From: Linanthus parryae
Lineage: Eukaryota > Streptophyta > Magnoliopsida > Ericales > Polemoniaceae
DNA: 64,000 nucleotides
Direction of reading: 5' to 3'
NCBI GenBank assembly: GCA_023055425.1
Contig: JALGPY010000002.1
Span: 46,764,321 to 46,828,320, forward strand
A program made the position numbers and the translations under genes. Within the stretch, counting starts at the first letter, position 1, and the number at the start of each line of letters is the position of its first letter. This document shows positions 47,221 to 58,950 of the stretch, piece by piece. The notes under the pieces were generated by a model. That model was given only the letters and a program-made list of their open reading frames with translations. It made no database searches and had not been told where the DNA came from.

Positions 47221-47740
47221 TTTTATTTTAGTGTAAAATACCAAAATTACACTAATGTCTAAAATGTATATTTTAGTGTAAAATGCTAAAGTTACACTAA
47301 TGTATTAAATGTAGAACCCGAAATATTAATCTTTTAGTGTAATACAAAAGATTACACCCAAAATATTCATAATGGTGTAAGATATCAAATATGCACCAAA
47401 TATACTTAATGGTGTAAGAATACCAAATATACATCAAATTTCATATGGTGTATGATACCACATATACACCAAAAATACTTAATGATGTAAGAATACCAAA
47501 GATACACCAAAGATATTTACTGGTGTAAAAATACCAAAGATGCACCAAATATCAATTATGGTGTAAGATACCAAAAATACACCAAAGATATTTAATAGTG
47601 TATGAATACCAAAGATACACCGAATATCAACATTGGTGTAAGATACTAAATATACACCATATTTCACATTGTGTGATATACCAAATATACACTAAATAAT
47701 GATTTATAATGGTGCAACATACTAAAAATACACCAAAAAC
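47221..47740 (-). repeat. Tandem hairpin array of element B (GGTGTA/TACACC)
   Basis: About 13 units of roughly 38 bases, each of the form GGTGTAAGATACCAAATATACACC, in which GGTGTA pairs with TACACC across a loop containing ATACCAAA. The first two have nine-base stems TTAGTGTAA/TTACACTAA (47228-47255, 47273-47300). Here the stem is nearly constant, unlike the other hairpin sets. Confidence 0.85.
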
Positions 47741-48353
47741 TAACAATAGTAATAATCTCGCATATTTTATCCATGAATCAAGTCATAAACATGATATAAA
47801 TACAGTAGTATCATGAGATAAACATTACTTTAGTCAAAACATGGAAATAATGAGATTACATGTCCAAAAACATGCTAAAATACGAGATTATTTATTCTGC
47901 TCAGAAAAATATTCCGAATATGGAAAATCTAACCGTACAGATGGATTCAAAAGACCCAAAAACCTAGGGTTTGACTATTGAATCGCCCAAATCGGATATC
48001 TAGAACTCCCGGAATAGCCAAAACAATATGAGTCGTCGGATCTGGGCGGCACAACAAAGCAGCGGTACACGCTGCCACACCAGATCGAGACTCGGCACAG
48101 CCCAGATCTAAGGCAATGTTTGGCAAATCATTAATCGGAGCAGTTGGTTTAAAACACCATAACTTTCTAACCATAAGTCGGAATTAAGCTTATAATATAT
48201 CGTTAGAAAGCTTATTTCGAGATCTTCGTAACCATATAAAGAACTCCCAGATCCGACATAAGCACAGAAAACGAGGCTATAAACCCTAATTCGGGATTAT
48301 GCAAAAATACTTGTTCTTAACGATCCTAGCATGATAGTGGCTCTGATACCACT

Positions 48354-48826
48354 TGTTAGATCAACTTTAAACTTTATGTAGATTATCTAAAGGCAGAATC
48401 ATAATCTACAACACATAAACTATCATCTAGAATAGCCAAGAACATAAGAACATTAAATAAGACTAACCTCGGTCCATAGCTAGTGTATTGCGTTCCATAT
48501 CATGATGATCTTGAGTGAACCGCGATCTTCCAACCACAACTCGGACCAGCTTCAATGATCTCTCTCAATGGGAAGAGTGAGACTACTGTATTCGAATGTG
48601 TTGGGGATCACAGCCCTAGTAGTCTTTATATACTAAATTGATGAGGCTCCCATAACCCTAATCATTTAGTAATGGGCTACTACACATTACAAAGCCCACA
48701 CCACTTTATGTTCCTACGAGCCCAATTATTAATTAGATCACTTTAGTGGCCCGTTTATTTGACAGCCCAATAATATAACTACCAATATTTTCATATTGGC
48801 CCACAAAGAAATAAAATTTCCCAACA
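48354..48826 (-). repeat. 5' LTR of element B
   Basis: 473 bp. On the minus strand it carries TTAGTATATAAAGAC, a TATA-box-like promoter, at about 48624-48638. Confidence 0.9.
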
Positions 48827-48831
48827 AATAT

Positions 48832-49626
48832 TTCTTATTAGATCCACATAGTACACTTTTTCCATCCTTAAGAAGCTTAATCTGTGCTCTTATAGTTTCT
48901 GAAGTTTGAATGATTCTGCTTGACTCTTTGGCTAGCAACGCTTGGTTAAGATACATTAGGGTTCTAAAACCTAAACCAACTTTAAATCTTCAGAGATTGC
49001 TTTATAAAGATGTTCCCACTTTTTCCTGTGTATAAATGCCTCTCGTGAATTGCCTCCCTTCCATAGAAAAGATGATAAGCTTTAGGAAATAAATATCGGT
49101 GATTTGAATACTGAGAATAAGCAAATGGGTTATGGCATTTACTTTCGAATGAGTACACATCTTCCCCCATCACTTTTTATTTTCAAATTAAAGTCGTTTT
49201 TTTTTGTTTTTTTAAAATTTATAATGTTACAGTAGATTGGCTTAGTTATGCTTATATTTGTACCAAGCAGGTAAATTATAGATGCTTGAGATTCTGAAAG
49301 CTGGAGATGTGCAGTAGGTGATATTTATGATCTGTGCTGACGACTCTCGTGGATTATTTTTCTTCACATCATTGAGGACTAGAGACTACCGTCTGGCTGG
49401 GATAGTTCATATGCTAGTATTTGGATTTAGAAACTGATGATTGATAGATTGATACCAATAGGTGTCAAGTTGTGCTGAACCAGATTGAAGAATGTACTGC
49501 TTGTTAATTAGTAGTTGTTTGTATACAACAAAACTGCTAAAATTATATAGCAACTATTTGTGTGCAATCACTAACTTATACCTTCAAATCAAATTGATGT
49601 CTGCCTTGTTTCTCTTGGTTATTCTT

Positions 49627-49672
<46 letters not shown>

Positions 49673-49733
49673 GGAAAATTTAGTTTTGACGAAAAATAAA
49701 ACAAACTTTGAGTCCAGTTTCAAGCAAACTCGG
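48832..49733. other. Host sequence between elements B and C
   Basis: Minus frames at 48956-48738 (NQALLAKESSRIIQ, LLKDGKSVLC) and 49173-48982 recall the distal part of LINE ORF2, weakly. A CT microsatellite lies at about 49630-49669. CTCGG at 49729-49733 is the target site of element C. Confidence 0.4.
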
Positions 49734-51531
49734 TGTTAGATTTTGGTGATTCAATAGGAAATTGATTTGGTCCAAGGCGGCTAAGGATTGTTTCCTTGTT
49801 CGGTTTTGGCAACATTTGGACGTTGCTTTGGGCACAACTCACTAGTTTAGGCCTATATATGGGTGTAGGACTCTTCTATTGACATGTGTGGTGTGTCTTG
49901 GATTGTAATTGGCTCTCTCATCAATAAATTGGTTCGTTTTGGTCGTGGATGTAGCTAGCCTAAAAACTAGTGAACCATGTTATATCGTTGTGTTGTTCTT
50001 CATCTTCTTCTTCGTTTAATCACTCTTCTTGGTCCCCAACAACTGGCATTGTGCTTCCGCGTGCGTACTCTAACAAGTGGTATCAGAGCCTGGTCGTTGG
50101 GTTGGGTTTGTTGGTGATGAGTGATGATGAATCCATTTGGGATGAAGATCTATCGTGTTGATGAGAATATTGTTGGTACACCCACCACCAAGTTCCTTAT
50201 TGGGGGAACTATTGAGTTCCTTGTTGTGGGAGCTATCGGGTTTCTTATTGGGTGAACAATCGGGTTCCTTATTGTGGGAGCTATCCGGTTCTTTTCCATG
50301 GAGCATCGGGCGCGCATTTTAGCGCGAATTTGGAGGTTCACGTGCTAGTGGCGTTCTGGCGCAATCGGGCTTCCAACATGGAGCATTGGGCGTGTGGATC
50401 TAAATTAGGCTCATCCGTTGCAAGAACTCGTAAGAGTTGGAGCATCGACATGGAGCGATCTTGTTCGGGCCGCTAGGAGGATTCAAGTCAAGGTGGAGAC
50501 GGCTCGGATCAACCGGCAGATTTGGCTCGTGGCATGGAGCAATTGATGTGTCTTGTTGGCACACAATTGATTGGTGACGCGTTATTGGGCGTTGATTTTT
50601 TGGGTGCATGTTATTGGGCATGTATTGATTGGCGGTGTGTTATTGTGCACACATTGGTTGTTGGCACGTTATTGAGCGTTTCTCTTTTGGCGTCTTGATG
50701 CGATATATTGGCGGAGCAATTGGCATGACATTGATTGTTAGGCACTTTCATCAAGTGTCATTGTGACGATATTGGGGAGATGCATTGTGTCATGGTGCAT
50801 TAGAGTGTGTTGGTTGAGACACACAAGTCTACACGTTTATTGAGACGCAAAGACGCGCTTGTTGTGGCGCATAGTGAATGTATTCCAATACCGCAAATTT
50901 GGGAATACGTTCTATCGGTTGATTGGTTAATCATTTCGATTAGGGTGGAGCACTTCAAATTTGATTGTTGGAGGTGCATCTACAATTGACGTGTTCGTTG
51001 AAAAAGACGGATGGCAATCGGAGAAATGATTTGGTGAATTGGGTGGAAGCGTTCTTAATTGGGAGGCACATCCACAATTGGATTGATGAGGAACATTGGA
51101 TTGGTTGCTAGGGTGTTTGAATCAAGGTGAAGATTTGTTAGATTTTGGTGATTCAAACCTAGCATAGGAAATTGACTTGGTCCAAGTCGTTTTGTAATTG
51201 TTTCCTTGTTCGTTTTGGGATTGTTTCCTTGTTCGTTTTGGAATTGTTTCCTTGTTCGATTTTGGCAACGTTTGGACGTTGCTTTGAGCACAAGTCACTA
51301 GTTTAGGCCTATATATGGGTGTATGGCTCTTCTATTGACATGTGTGGTGTGTCTTGGATTGTAATTGGCTCTCTCATCAATAAATTGGTTCGTTTTGGTC
51401 GTGGATGTAGCTACCCTAAAAACTAGTGAACCATGTTATATCGTTGTGTTGTTCTTCATCTTCTTCTTCGTCTAATCACTCTTCTTGGTCCCCAACAACT
51501 GGCATTGTGCTTCCGCGTGCGTACTCTGACA
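49734..51531 (+). mobile_element. Element C: small non-autonomous LTR element
   Basis: 1,798 bp. LTRs 49734-50075 (342 bp) and 51136-51531 (396 bp) run TGTTAGATTTTGG ... TACTCT(A/G)ACA. The right LTR is longer, mainly through extra copies of ATTGTTTCCTTGTTCG. Perfect duplication CTCGG at 49729-49733 and 51532-51536. The initiator-tRNA-Met site AAGTGGTATCAGAGCC follows the left LTR (from 50075). The interior of 1.06 kb codes for nothing recognisable and is full of hairpins. Plus-strand TATA motif CCTATATATGGG near 49850. Confidence 0.92.
50191..50870 (+). repeat. Hairpin field of element C (loop TTATTG/TTGTTG)
   Basis: Hairpins with loop TTATTGG, TTATTGT or TTGTTGT and changing stems: AGTTCC/GGAACT at 50191-50210, AGTTCC/GGAGCT (one G-U) at 50215-50234, TGTGT/ACACA at about 50547-50565, GACGC/GCGTT near 50576-50592, TGCATG/CATGTA near 50605-50624, GTGTG/CACAC near 50635-50652, GCGC/GCGC at 50855-50870. 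Same design as element A with a different loop. Confidence 0.78.
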
Positions 51532-51832
51532 CTCGGTTAAGAGATTACGATACAAAACACATCTAAGAAAGTGTTTTACACTGGTGGTGATTGTTTCGAT
51601 ACCCCACTCTTCAAAAAACTATTATCACATATCACACATAGTATGCATCAATAACTAAGAACTTTTGCAAGAAATTCCACTGGTTCGCAACCAAATTGTA
51701 ATTATATAGTTAAGATTTGGTGCATGACAAATAAGGAAAATATCCATTATTAATTGTTGGTTTTTATTAATTACAAAAAAACAAATTGATAAAACGGCAC
51801 ACCGCAACATCCCTAACATATTGTAGTACTCT

Positions 51833-52140
51833 TCAAGTACAAGTGACACATTGGCAATCGTCTCCCTTGTAGTACTCTTCAAGTACAAGTGACATATACC
51901 TAATTAGCTAACTAGCACTTTTACATGTTTTTTTTTCCTTAGGCCATAAATAGAGAATATACCTAATTAGCTAACTAGCACTTTTAGAATGTAGATAAAG
52001 TAGGGTGTAAGGTGTTTTGGGATTTTTTCAATATATTCTGGTTGAAAAAAAATGAAAGTAGAATGTAGATTGGACTGAGAAATCTATATATTCTAAGTGA
52101 TATGATCTAGTAAGCGAGCTCCTTCACCGCTATTTATAGG
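51833..52140 (-). pseudogene. Defensin-like pseudogene, copy 2
   Basis: The last coding bases (51865-51833) encode D-D-C-Q-C-V-T-C-T and a stop, the same ending as the gene at 12707. The tail around the stop (CACTTGTACTTGAAGAGTAC, minus) is duplicated at 51870-51893. The TATA box and leader context are kept at 52131-52138, but exon 1 and most of exon 2 are gone: sequence runs from the exon 1 donor region (GAGCTCC) straight to the promoter. A CCTTCA word at the junction suggests microhomology deletion. Non-functional. Confidence 0.75.
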
Positions 52141-52308
52141 GTCAGTTTCAATTTGTTAGTATTTGCTTTTGGAAGTACTCTACCACTCTTTCTACAGCGA
52201 CAGCAGTATATAGCCATTAAGAGCCACTCTCTTTCTCTATCAGCACCATCCTACCATAAAGAGAGGAAAAGGATGTGCCAACTGCATTATACAGATATCT
52301 CTCAAGGC

Positions 52309-52752
52309 CCAAATTCTAAATGTGAGGATTTTACTTTTGTGTTTCATAAATCATTCAAACAAGTTGGAATTAAGTTCGTAATCACACGTGATATTTGTTA
52401 TGAAACATTTTTTTAAATAACTTGGTATTTAGTTTCTAATTCGAAGTGATATTAGAAGACGACCACAACTTTTACCAAGTTGGTTGTCGTATACCTCTCT
52501 GTCTTCGTGCGAAGAACATTCGTGCGAAGATACTGCATGTTGCTCTACGAAGACTTCTAATTATCTGCGTGTCCTTGGTCTTCGTGCGAAGAGATATTGT
52601 CTTCGTGCGAAGAGGTCTGGACATCACTTCATTTGTTGCTCCTTTGAGTCTCCTCCATCTTCAAGGGATAATCCCAACAGCACAAATTCTAAATTTGAGG
52701 ATTTTACTTTTGTGTTTCATAAATCATTCAAACAAGTTGAAATTAGTTCTTA
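52309..52752. repeat. 70-bp direct repeat flanking TCTTCGTGCGAAGA palindromes
   Basis: About 70 bases at 52309-52378 (AAATTCTAAATGTGAGGATT...) recur at 52681-52752. Between them TCTTCGTGCGAAGA, a perfect inverted repeat with a 2-base centre, or its close relatives occur four times (near 52502, 52521, 52579 and 52602). I cannot assign a superfamily. Confidence 0.65.
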
Positions 52753-53172
52753 GGGCTAGTTTAGGAATGCTGTAGTAGTGCTAGAAAGCTGCTGTGTGAA
52801 AACGACAAAAGTATATGACACATGTCATATCCGTAAAGATAACTATTGGTATTTTTAAAAATTGTAAGGTTAAAATCGATTGTAGATAAATTCATTAAAA
52901 AGCACTTTATGAAAAAGCATCTCCGAATGCGCCTGTAATTGACAACCAACATCATCCCCGTGTCGAGTCCCCTTGAGCTCCCGCTCATAGGGGTTTCCAG
53001 AATTATGGAAGGATTGATTTTTAAAATATTCTTGATTGATTGGCAGCAGATCGAGATCATTTTGGGGAGATTTCTGGGCAAATTTTTACGGATTGACGGA
53101 GGACTCTGGCTATATGTATTCATGGTGTTTTCAACGGATTTCTATACTCCTATTCACCATCTCTTATTGGCA

Positions 53173-54548
53173 ATGGCTTCATCCAGTAACTTTGATGCTA
53201 TTGACGACGAAATCCAGATTCAACTGGGCGATCTATTCTGTCAAAAGTCCAAGGAAGCATACGTGGCGAGCCTTGTTGGAAAATTCCTTTCGAATCAGCC
53301 AATAAGGGAGAAGCTGATGATGGAAGTTCTGAAGAGGATTTGGAAGATGTCCAAGTCCGAATCCATCACTAAGGAAGGGGAAAACTTGTTTCTCTTCAGG
53401 TTCGATTCAATTGGCTTCATGGAACGTATTCTTGCGGGGGAGGGGAGGGGCATGGTCGTTTGACGACGTGGTACTCGTGGTTCAGAAATGGGACCCTTCC
53501 ATAGAACCATCACAATACATATTCTCGGACCTGGCAGTTTGGGTTCATGTTCTGGGTCTGCCCACCCATCTGCGCAACAAAGATGTTGGGGATCTGGTGG
53601 GGAGCAATCTGGGTATGTTAATAAAATCCGAGGCTTTTGATGATGAACTAAGGGGGGAACGGATTCTCAGGACTCGTCTCTCTATTGACAACCCACTGAA
53701 GATGTCTTCAACAGTGGGGACCGGCAGAGGAGGGAAGTGTACAGTTACCTTCAAGTACGAGCGAATTCCATTGCTGTGTTTCCGATGTGGTCGGATTACG
53801 CACCAGGTCAGTAGCTGTACGCAACAACCAAATCCGGTGGATTATGGATCGCTTGATAACATATTTGGATCGTGGCTTCTCATCCCAGGGGGCTACCATC
53901 GTTACCCTTAGTGGGGAAGAGTTCATAATTGGTCAAGACCCCCCATGGCCGAGCACAGTACCGCCGGTAGGGACATGCCGGCGACGACGACGGTTACAAG
54001 AAGAGCATAGATCCTGAAGTCACGCTGGGAGTTACGGACATGGATGAAACGGATCTAGAAGACACTTTAAATGCGGTATCAAAGGAGGGGGCTGAACCGG
54101 ACATCGCATTCAAAATATCCGCGTTACAGTCAACGGAGCTGCGGGTAAACAGTTAGCTGTGGAGGACGTCATAACGTTAAATGAGGAGGGTTTCTTGACT
54201 GATGAAGTAATTGGGCCCCAACTGGATGAACTAGATCTTGGTGGGCCGACGAAAAAGGTCCAGCCTTTAAATCCACAATTGGGTCTTGAAATCCCAAGCC
54301 CAGCTCTTCAATCTGACCCAACTGGCTCCATGGTCTTCTCAGCTACGGGTTGCACGACCCCATCACCAAGGCTGGCCAAGAAATTACAAGCAAAGAAGGA
54401 AATGAATTCACCAGTGGAAGAAGGAAAGAAGAAGGGTAGAAACTTGGCGGACCTCAAGGCTCTGATTTGGAAAGGTAAAGAAAAAGTTACTGGTGACAAT
54501 GCTGAAAGTCTTCTCCTCCAAAAGAGGAAAACTGCTGAAGATTGTTGA
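53173..54548 (+). pseudogene. LINE ORF1, broken
   Basis: MASSSNFDAIDDEIQIQLGD begins a DUF4283-type N-terminus in 53173-53463. The next frame (53411-53911) holds WSFDDVVLVVQKWDPSIEPS, VWVHVLGLPTHLRNKDVGD and the zinc knuckle CFRCGRITHQVSSC (C-X2-C-X4-H-X4-C). A Pro/Ser/Lys-rich tail follows at 54159-54548. Frame changes near 53440 and after 53910, plus stops. Confidence 0.8.
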
Positions 54549-54718
54549 ATTTTTTTTTACTATTGAAGTTCAAGTGAGGGGAAAGCGTCAGAAACAGGAT
54601 TGCGCGAGTCCATATGATGTTGAAGAGGGGGCTGTAAAAGTGGAGAAGACTATCCAAACGGTTGGCTCGGTTACCAAAAACCTTGAGATATCGGCGGTGG
54701 GTGCCACCACCGGACGCA

Positions 54719-57700
54719 ATGATCGTTCTAGGCTGGAACGTACGAGGATTAGGTAATTCTTGTACGTTCCGGGCCGTCCTTGAGATAGTAAGGAGGGAGA
54801 GTCCGAGTCTTTTATTTTTAATGGAAACTAAGAAGAATAAGTCTGAGATGGACATAATCAGTTATAAACTAGGGTTCAAGTCGGGGATTCATGTAAGTTG
54901 TGTTGGCAAGGGTCACCAAGGGGGTATTTCGCTTATGTGGGATGCATCAGTAGAAGTATCTATCACAAAGTATTCCAAGTTCTTTATCTATTTTTTAATA
55001 AAAATTGATGGTTCAAGTTCGTTATGGCATTTTACTAGTTTGTATGGGGATCCCGTGGCATCAGAAAGGCATAATACTTCGTCTTTACTTGACAAATTAC
55101 GTCGTCATGATGTAAAACCGTGGTGCATAATAGGTGATTTTAACGCTATATTATCGAGTGAGAAGAAAGAAGGAGGTAGGGGGTGACGTTTTTACAATTA
55201 TCCCCATTTATCGAAGCGCTTCACCGTAACGAGCTAAGAGATGTGGGATTTTCGGGACCAAAATTCACATGGTCGAATGGTTAATATGACGGGGGAAATA
55301 TTCCCGAACGGCTCGATCACGTTGTCGCTTCGCTGGAATGGATCGACATGTTTGTGGGAAGCCGGGTTAACCATCTAATGGCTACTGTGTCGGATCATCT
55401 ACCTGTGCTATTAGTTCTTGATCCGGGCAGTCGAGGAAGACTCCGTAATTTGCGTCGTCGGTTCCAGTTTGAGGGAGTCTGGCTGCGTCATGATGGGATC
55501 GAGCCCAGTATTCGCTCTGCATGGGGGGGGGGGGGGGGCGAATCAAAATCTCAGTGAAAAGCTTGCTTCGACAGCGGTAAAACTTCGGCAGTGGAACTCC
55601 TGGGAGTTTGGGAGTGTCTGACGTAGGCTAGCTCGAATCAGGGCGCAACTCTCGCGTCTTGTTGCTCAAACTCAGTCCGAGGAGACGGCTGGTATTTGTG
55701 ATGGGTTACGGAAACAATACAACAATTTGCTACTGGCAGAGGAAGAAGTGTGGGCTCAACGATCTCGAATCAATTGGCTGCGGCTGGGTGACAGGAACAC
55801 ACGGTACTTCCATCAACGTGCTTCAGCACGAAGGGCGCAAAACTCGATTTTTGGGATTGAAGATGTAATGGGTTGTTGGAAATAGAGGGATGAGGAGGTA
55901 ATTGAGGTACTCCATAATTATTTTGCAGAGATATTCACTTCTTCCAGGCCTTCGGCGGAACAGGTGGACAAAATTGTGAGCTCAATCCCACAAATTCTAT
56001 CAGCTGAGCAAGCAAGTGTGTTGGATGAACCTTTCACGGAAGCTGGCATTCATTATTCCCTCCATCACATGGCTGCGCATAGCACCCGGGGTTGACGGAT
56101 TTCCGCCGTTATTTTAGCAAAAGTTCTGGCCGGTGGTGGGAAAGGATGTTACAGATAGATGTCTCGGAATCCTGAATCATGGGGAAGAGGTACAATCTCT
56201 TAATCATACTCTTTTGGTTATTATTCCTAAAATTAAACAACCAAGGAAGCCGTCAAATTACCGTGCTATCAGCCTTTGTATGGTCGTATATAAGATAGTC
56301 TCAAAGGCGATTGCCATCCTGCTGAAACCTTTCATGGATTTATTGATTTCCCAAAACCAGAGTGCGTTTTTACCTGACCGACTGATAACTGATAATGTTA
56401 TTGTTGCGTATGAACTTATTCATACCATGGATAGTCGTATGGAGGGAAAGAAGGGGATGATAGCCTTTAAAGGAGACATTAGCAAGGGATACGACACGGT
56501 CGAATGTGAGTATCTCAGAGCGGTGATGGTAAAAATTGGAATGGGCAATAGAGTGATCTCGCTTATTATGGACTGCATCACTACGGTCAGATTTTTTTCG
56601 TCCGTATTGGGGAAGTGGTGGGAGAACTTAAACCTTGCAGGGGTCTAAGATAAGGTTGCCCGCTATCTCCATACTTTTTTCTTTTGTGCACTTAAGCTCA
56701 TTAGCGGAAGCAAGTAGAAGGAAAGTCATTACCCCGATTAAGGCGTCTCATGCGGAGCCGCCTGTCTCACACTTGCTATTTGCTGACGACAGTATATTTT
56801 TTACTAAGACTAATGAGGGTGAGATCATGTCTCTATTCCAGATTCTACAAGAATATGAACAGGCGTCTGGGCAAAAAATCAATTTAGAGAAGTCAGTTGT
56901 GATGTTTTCAAAAAATATCCCACAACAGGAGCAGGAGCAACTTTTTCAGATGGTGGGGGTGCAACTTGTATCAGTGTTTGAGAAATATCTGGGGTTACCT
57001 ACTAAGGTGGGTCGAGCAAAAATGGTTACATTTGCTTCAATTTTAGAAAGGATTAGTGCAAGATTGAAAGGGTGGAAGGAGAAGCACTTGTCGGTCCCGG
57101 GTAAGGAAACTCTTATAAAGGCTGTTATCCAAGCAATCAAGAATTATTCAATGTCGCATCCATCTCAACTGTGTGAGAAAATCGAAAGCTTAATGCGTGA
57201 CTTCTGGTGGAATAGGAAAGATCAGGGAAAAGGAATCTGCTGGGTTGCTTGGGATCGAGTGAAGCGGTCGAAAGAAGAGGGTGGTATAGGTTTTCGGGAT
57301 ATTCATTCTTTTAACCTCGCGCTTTTGGCCAAACAAGGGTGGCGTATTCTCACTAAACCAGATTCTCTGTTATCTCGCTTGCTGAAAGCAAAGTATTTCC
57401 CAAACTCAGGCTTCTTTGATGCGAAAGATGGAACTAATCCGTCGCGCGGGCTATAATAGCAGGTCGCGATGTTCTGGAACAAGGTGATCGGAGATGGTCG
57501 GACTGTTGATGTATTTCATGACCCGTGGATTCCACGTCCAACAAGTTTCAAGGTATGCACTCAAAATCCGAGTAATGTTAAGTCTGCGAGTGTCTGCCTT
57601 AATCGACGAGACAACAAGATCTTGGGATACTAATGGTCTGAACTCCTTGTTCAATCCAGCGGACTGTGATATTTTTAACATGATTATTTTACCCATTAAT

Positions 57701-58950
57701 AGGAAGGAGGATAGATGGTGTTGGTTTTTCGATAAGTTTGGTAACTACTCGGTAAGATCGGGGTATTATTTGGCAGAGGAAGTAAGGCGCAGCGGTCTCT
57801 AATGCTAGAGGACAATCAAGTCGAATGCAAACTAGCCCGTGGAAGCGGCTGTGGAACACAGACGTTCATCGATCGGCTCTTTTCACGGCATGACGATTAA
57901 GCCATGGTTCATTACCCACGACGAAACAGTTAGCTAGGCGGGGGGTATGAAGGTCAATTTGTTATGCTCGTGGTGTGGGAAGTATGAAGAATCGGATGAT
58001 CACTTGTTACTGGAATGCAAGCGCATGGGTATTATTTGGGAAGCGATTCTGGGGAAAAACTCTTACCATCGTCACTTTGGGGATATGCAGGCTTGGCTGG
58101 AATCTTCATTGGAGCTACTTAGCGAAGAAAATCGCAAGCTATTGTTGTTAACCATATGGGTCTGCGGGCGAAGTAGAAACTTGAGAGTATTCGAAGGGAT
58201 TCAAACGACATCACGCGATATGATCGAGAGGATTATGAGGTATCGGGCAGAATTTGAGGGGACCAAGCCACAACAACCAGCAGGCTCTTTGCAACAACAA
58301 CAATTGGAGGTGGGGATGCCGGATCCGACTATCGAGTGGCAACCGTCGTTGCCTGGATGGTTCAAAATTAATACGGATGGAGCTTGCAAACAGGAGGAAA
58401 AGACGGCTATTGGAATAATCGTGAGAGATCATACGGGAGCATCAATTGCGGCGATGGCAGCACCACAGAGCCGGCCCTATAGCTAGGCAATTGAGACGGC
58501 CGCCTTAGGCCCCCGGGCCGGCAGGGCCCCGTGTTCTACTTGTATTTTTTTAAACAGTTATAGTTCAGTTAATTATATACTTCAATGTTCACTTGTGATG
58601 AAGTTTATGTTGGTTTGGTGATAACCACTATTTTTGCCCCAAGTTTGATCCAAGTTCGAATCTCATTGTTGACAAAAGTGTTTTTTTCTTTTATTGATCA
58701 AAAATTAAAATCTTGAAGAACATTAATTATAATTAACATGAATCTAATATATTACACAGAATTATTAGAAGTCCAAGAGTTGCTGAAGCCTTAGCGGTTC
58801 GTGAATCCTTATCCATGGCATGGAGGCTTAATTTGAATCGGGTCGAAATCCAATCTGATTTGCAATGCATTCCGCGTTATCTTGCGCAAGAATATCAACT
58901 GACTCCAGAAGACCCGTTCAATGTTTGGGCTTATTATGACGGATTGTAAA
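54719..58950 (+). pseudogene. LINE ORF2, broken
   Basis: Endonuclease: MIVLGWNVRGLGNSCTFRAV at 54719, METKK, WCIIGDFNAIL near 55120, and SDHLPVLL near 55395. Reverse transcriptase: HTLLVIIPKIKQPRKPSNYR, GDISKGYDTVECEYL (56133-56648), and in the next frame HLLFADDSIFF with an intact FADD box near 56780, then LGLPTKVGRAK and FWWNRKDQGKGICW. The zinc-binding region (CSWCGKYEESDDHLLLEC) and RNase H start FKINTDGAC (58360) follow; the RNase H frame resumes after the insertion with VAEALAVRESLSMAW. Stops include one after WSNG near 55281. Confidence 0.85.
58469..58754. mobile_element. Unclassified insertion in the LINE RNase H region
   Basis: 286 bp between two CACAG words (58464-58468 and 58755-58759). 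It starts AGCCGGCCCTATAGCTAGGC with a GGCCCCCGGGCC-rich 60-base head and continues AT-rich. The head resembles a repeat end common in plants (GGCCGGCCCT type). The RNase H frame is continuous if it is ignored. Confidence 0.55.

Larger units (their letters stand above)
42495..48826 (-). mobile_element. Element B: very young non-coding copia-type LTR element (LARD)
   Basis: 6,332 bp. LTRs of 473 bp (42495-42967 and 48354-48826) differ at one base that I can find (G/A near 42535 and 48394). The perfect duplication AATAT lies at 42490-42494 and 48827-48831. On the minus strand the 5' LTR is followed directly by AGTGGTATCAGAGCC (48353-48339), the initiator-tRNA-Met primer site, and the 3' LTR is preceded by CAAGTGGGAGAT (42980-42968). 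The 5.4-kb interior has no gag, protease, integrase or RT frame; the longest frames are about 70 codons. It was copied recently, so the proteins must have come from another element. Confidence 0.93.

Noticed and set aside
47221..47740. CRISPR-like or satellite array
   Set aside because: Spacing is regular but the spacers are not unique, and each unit is a hairpin inside element B.
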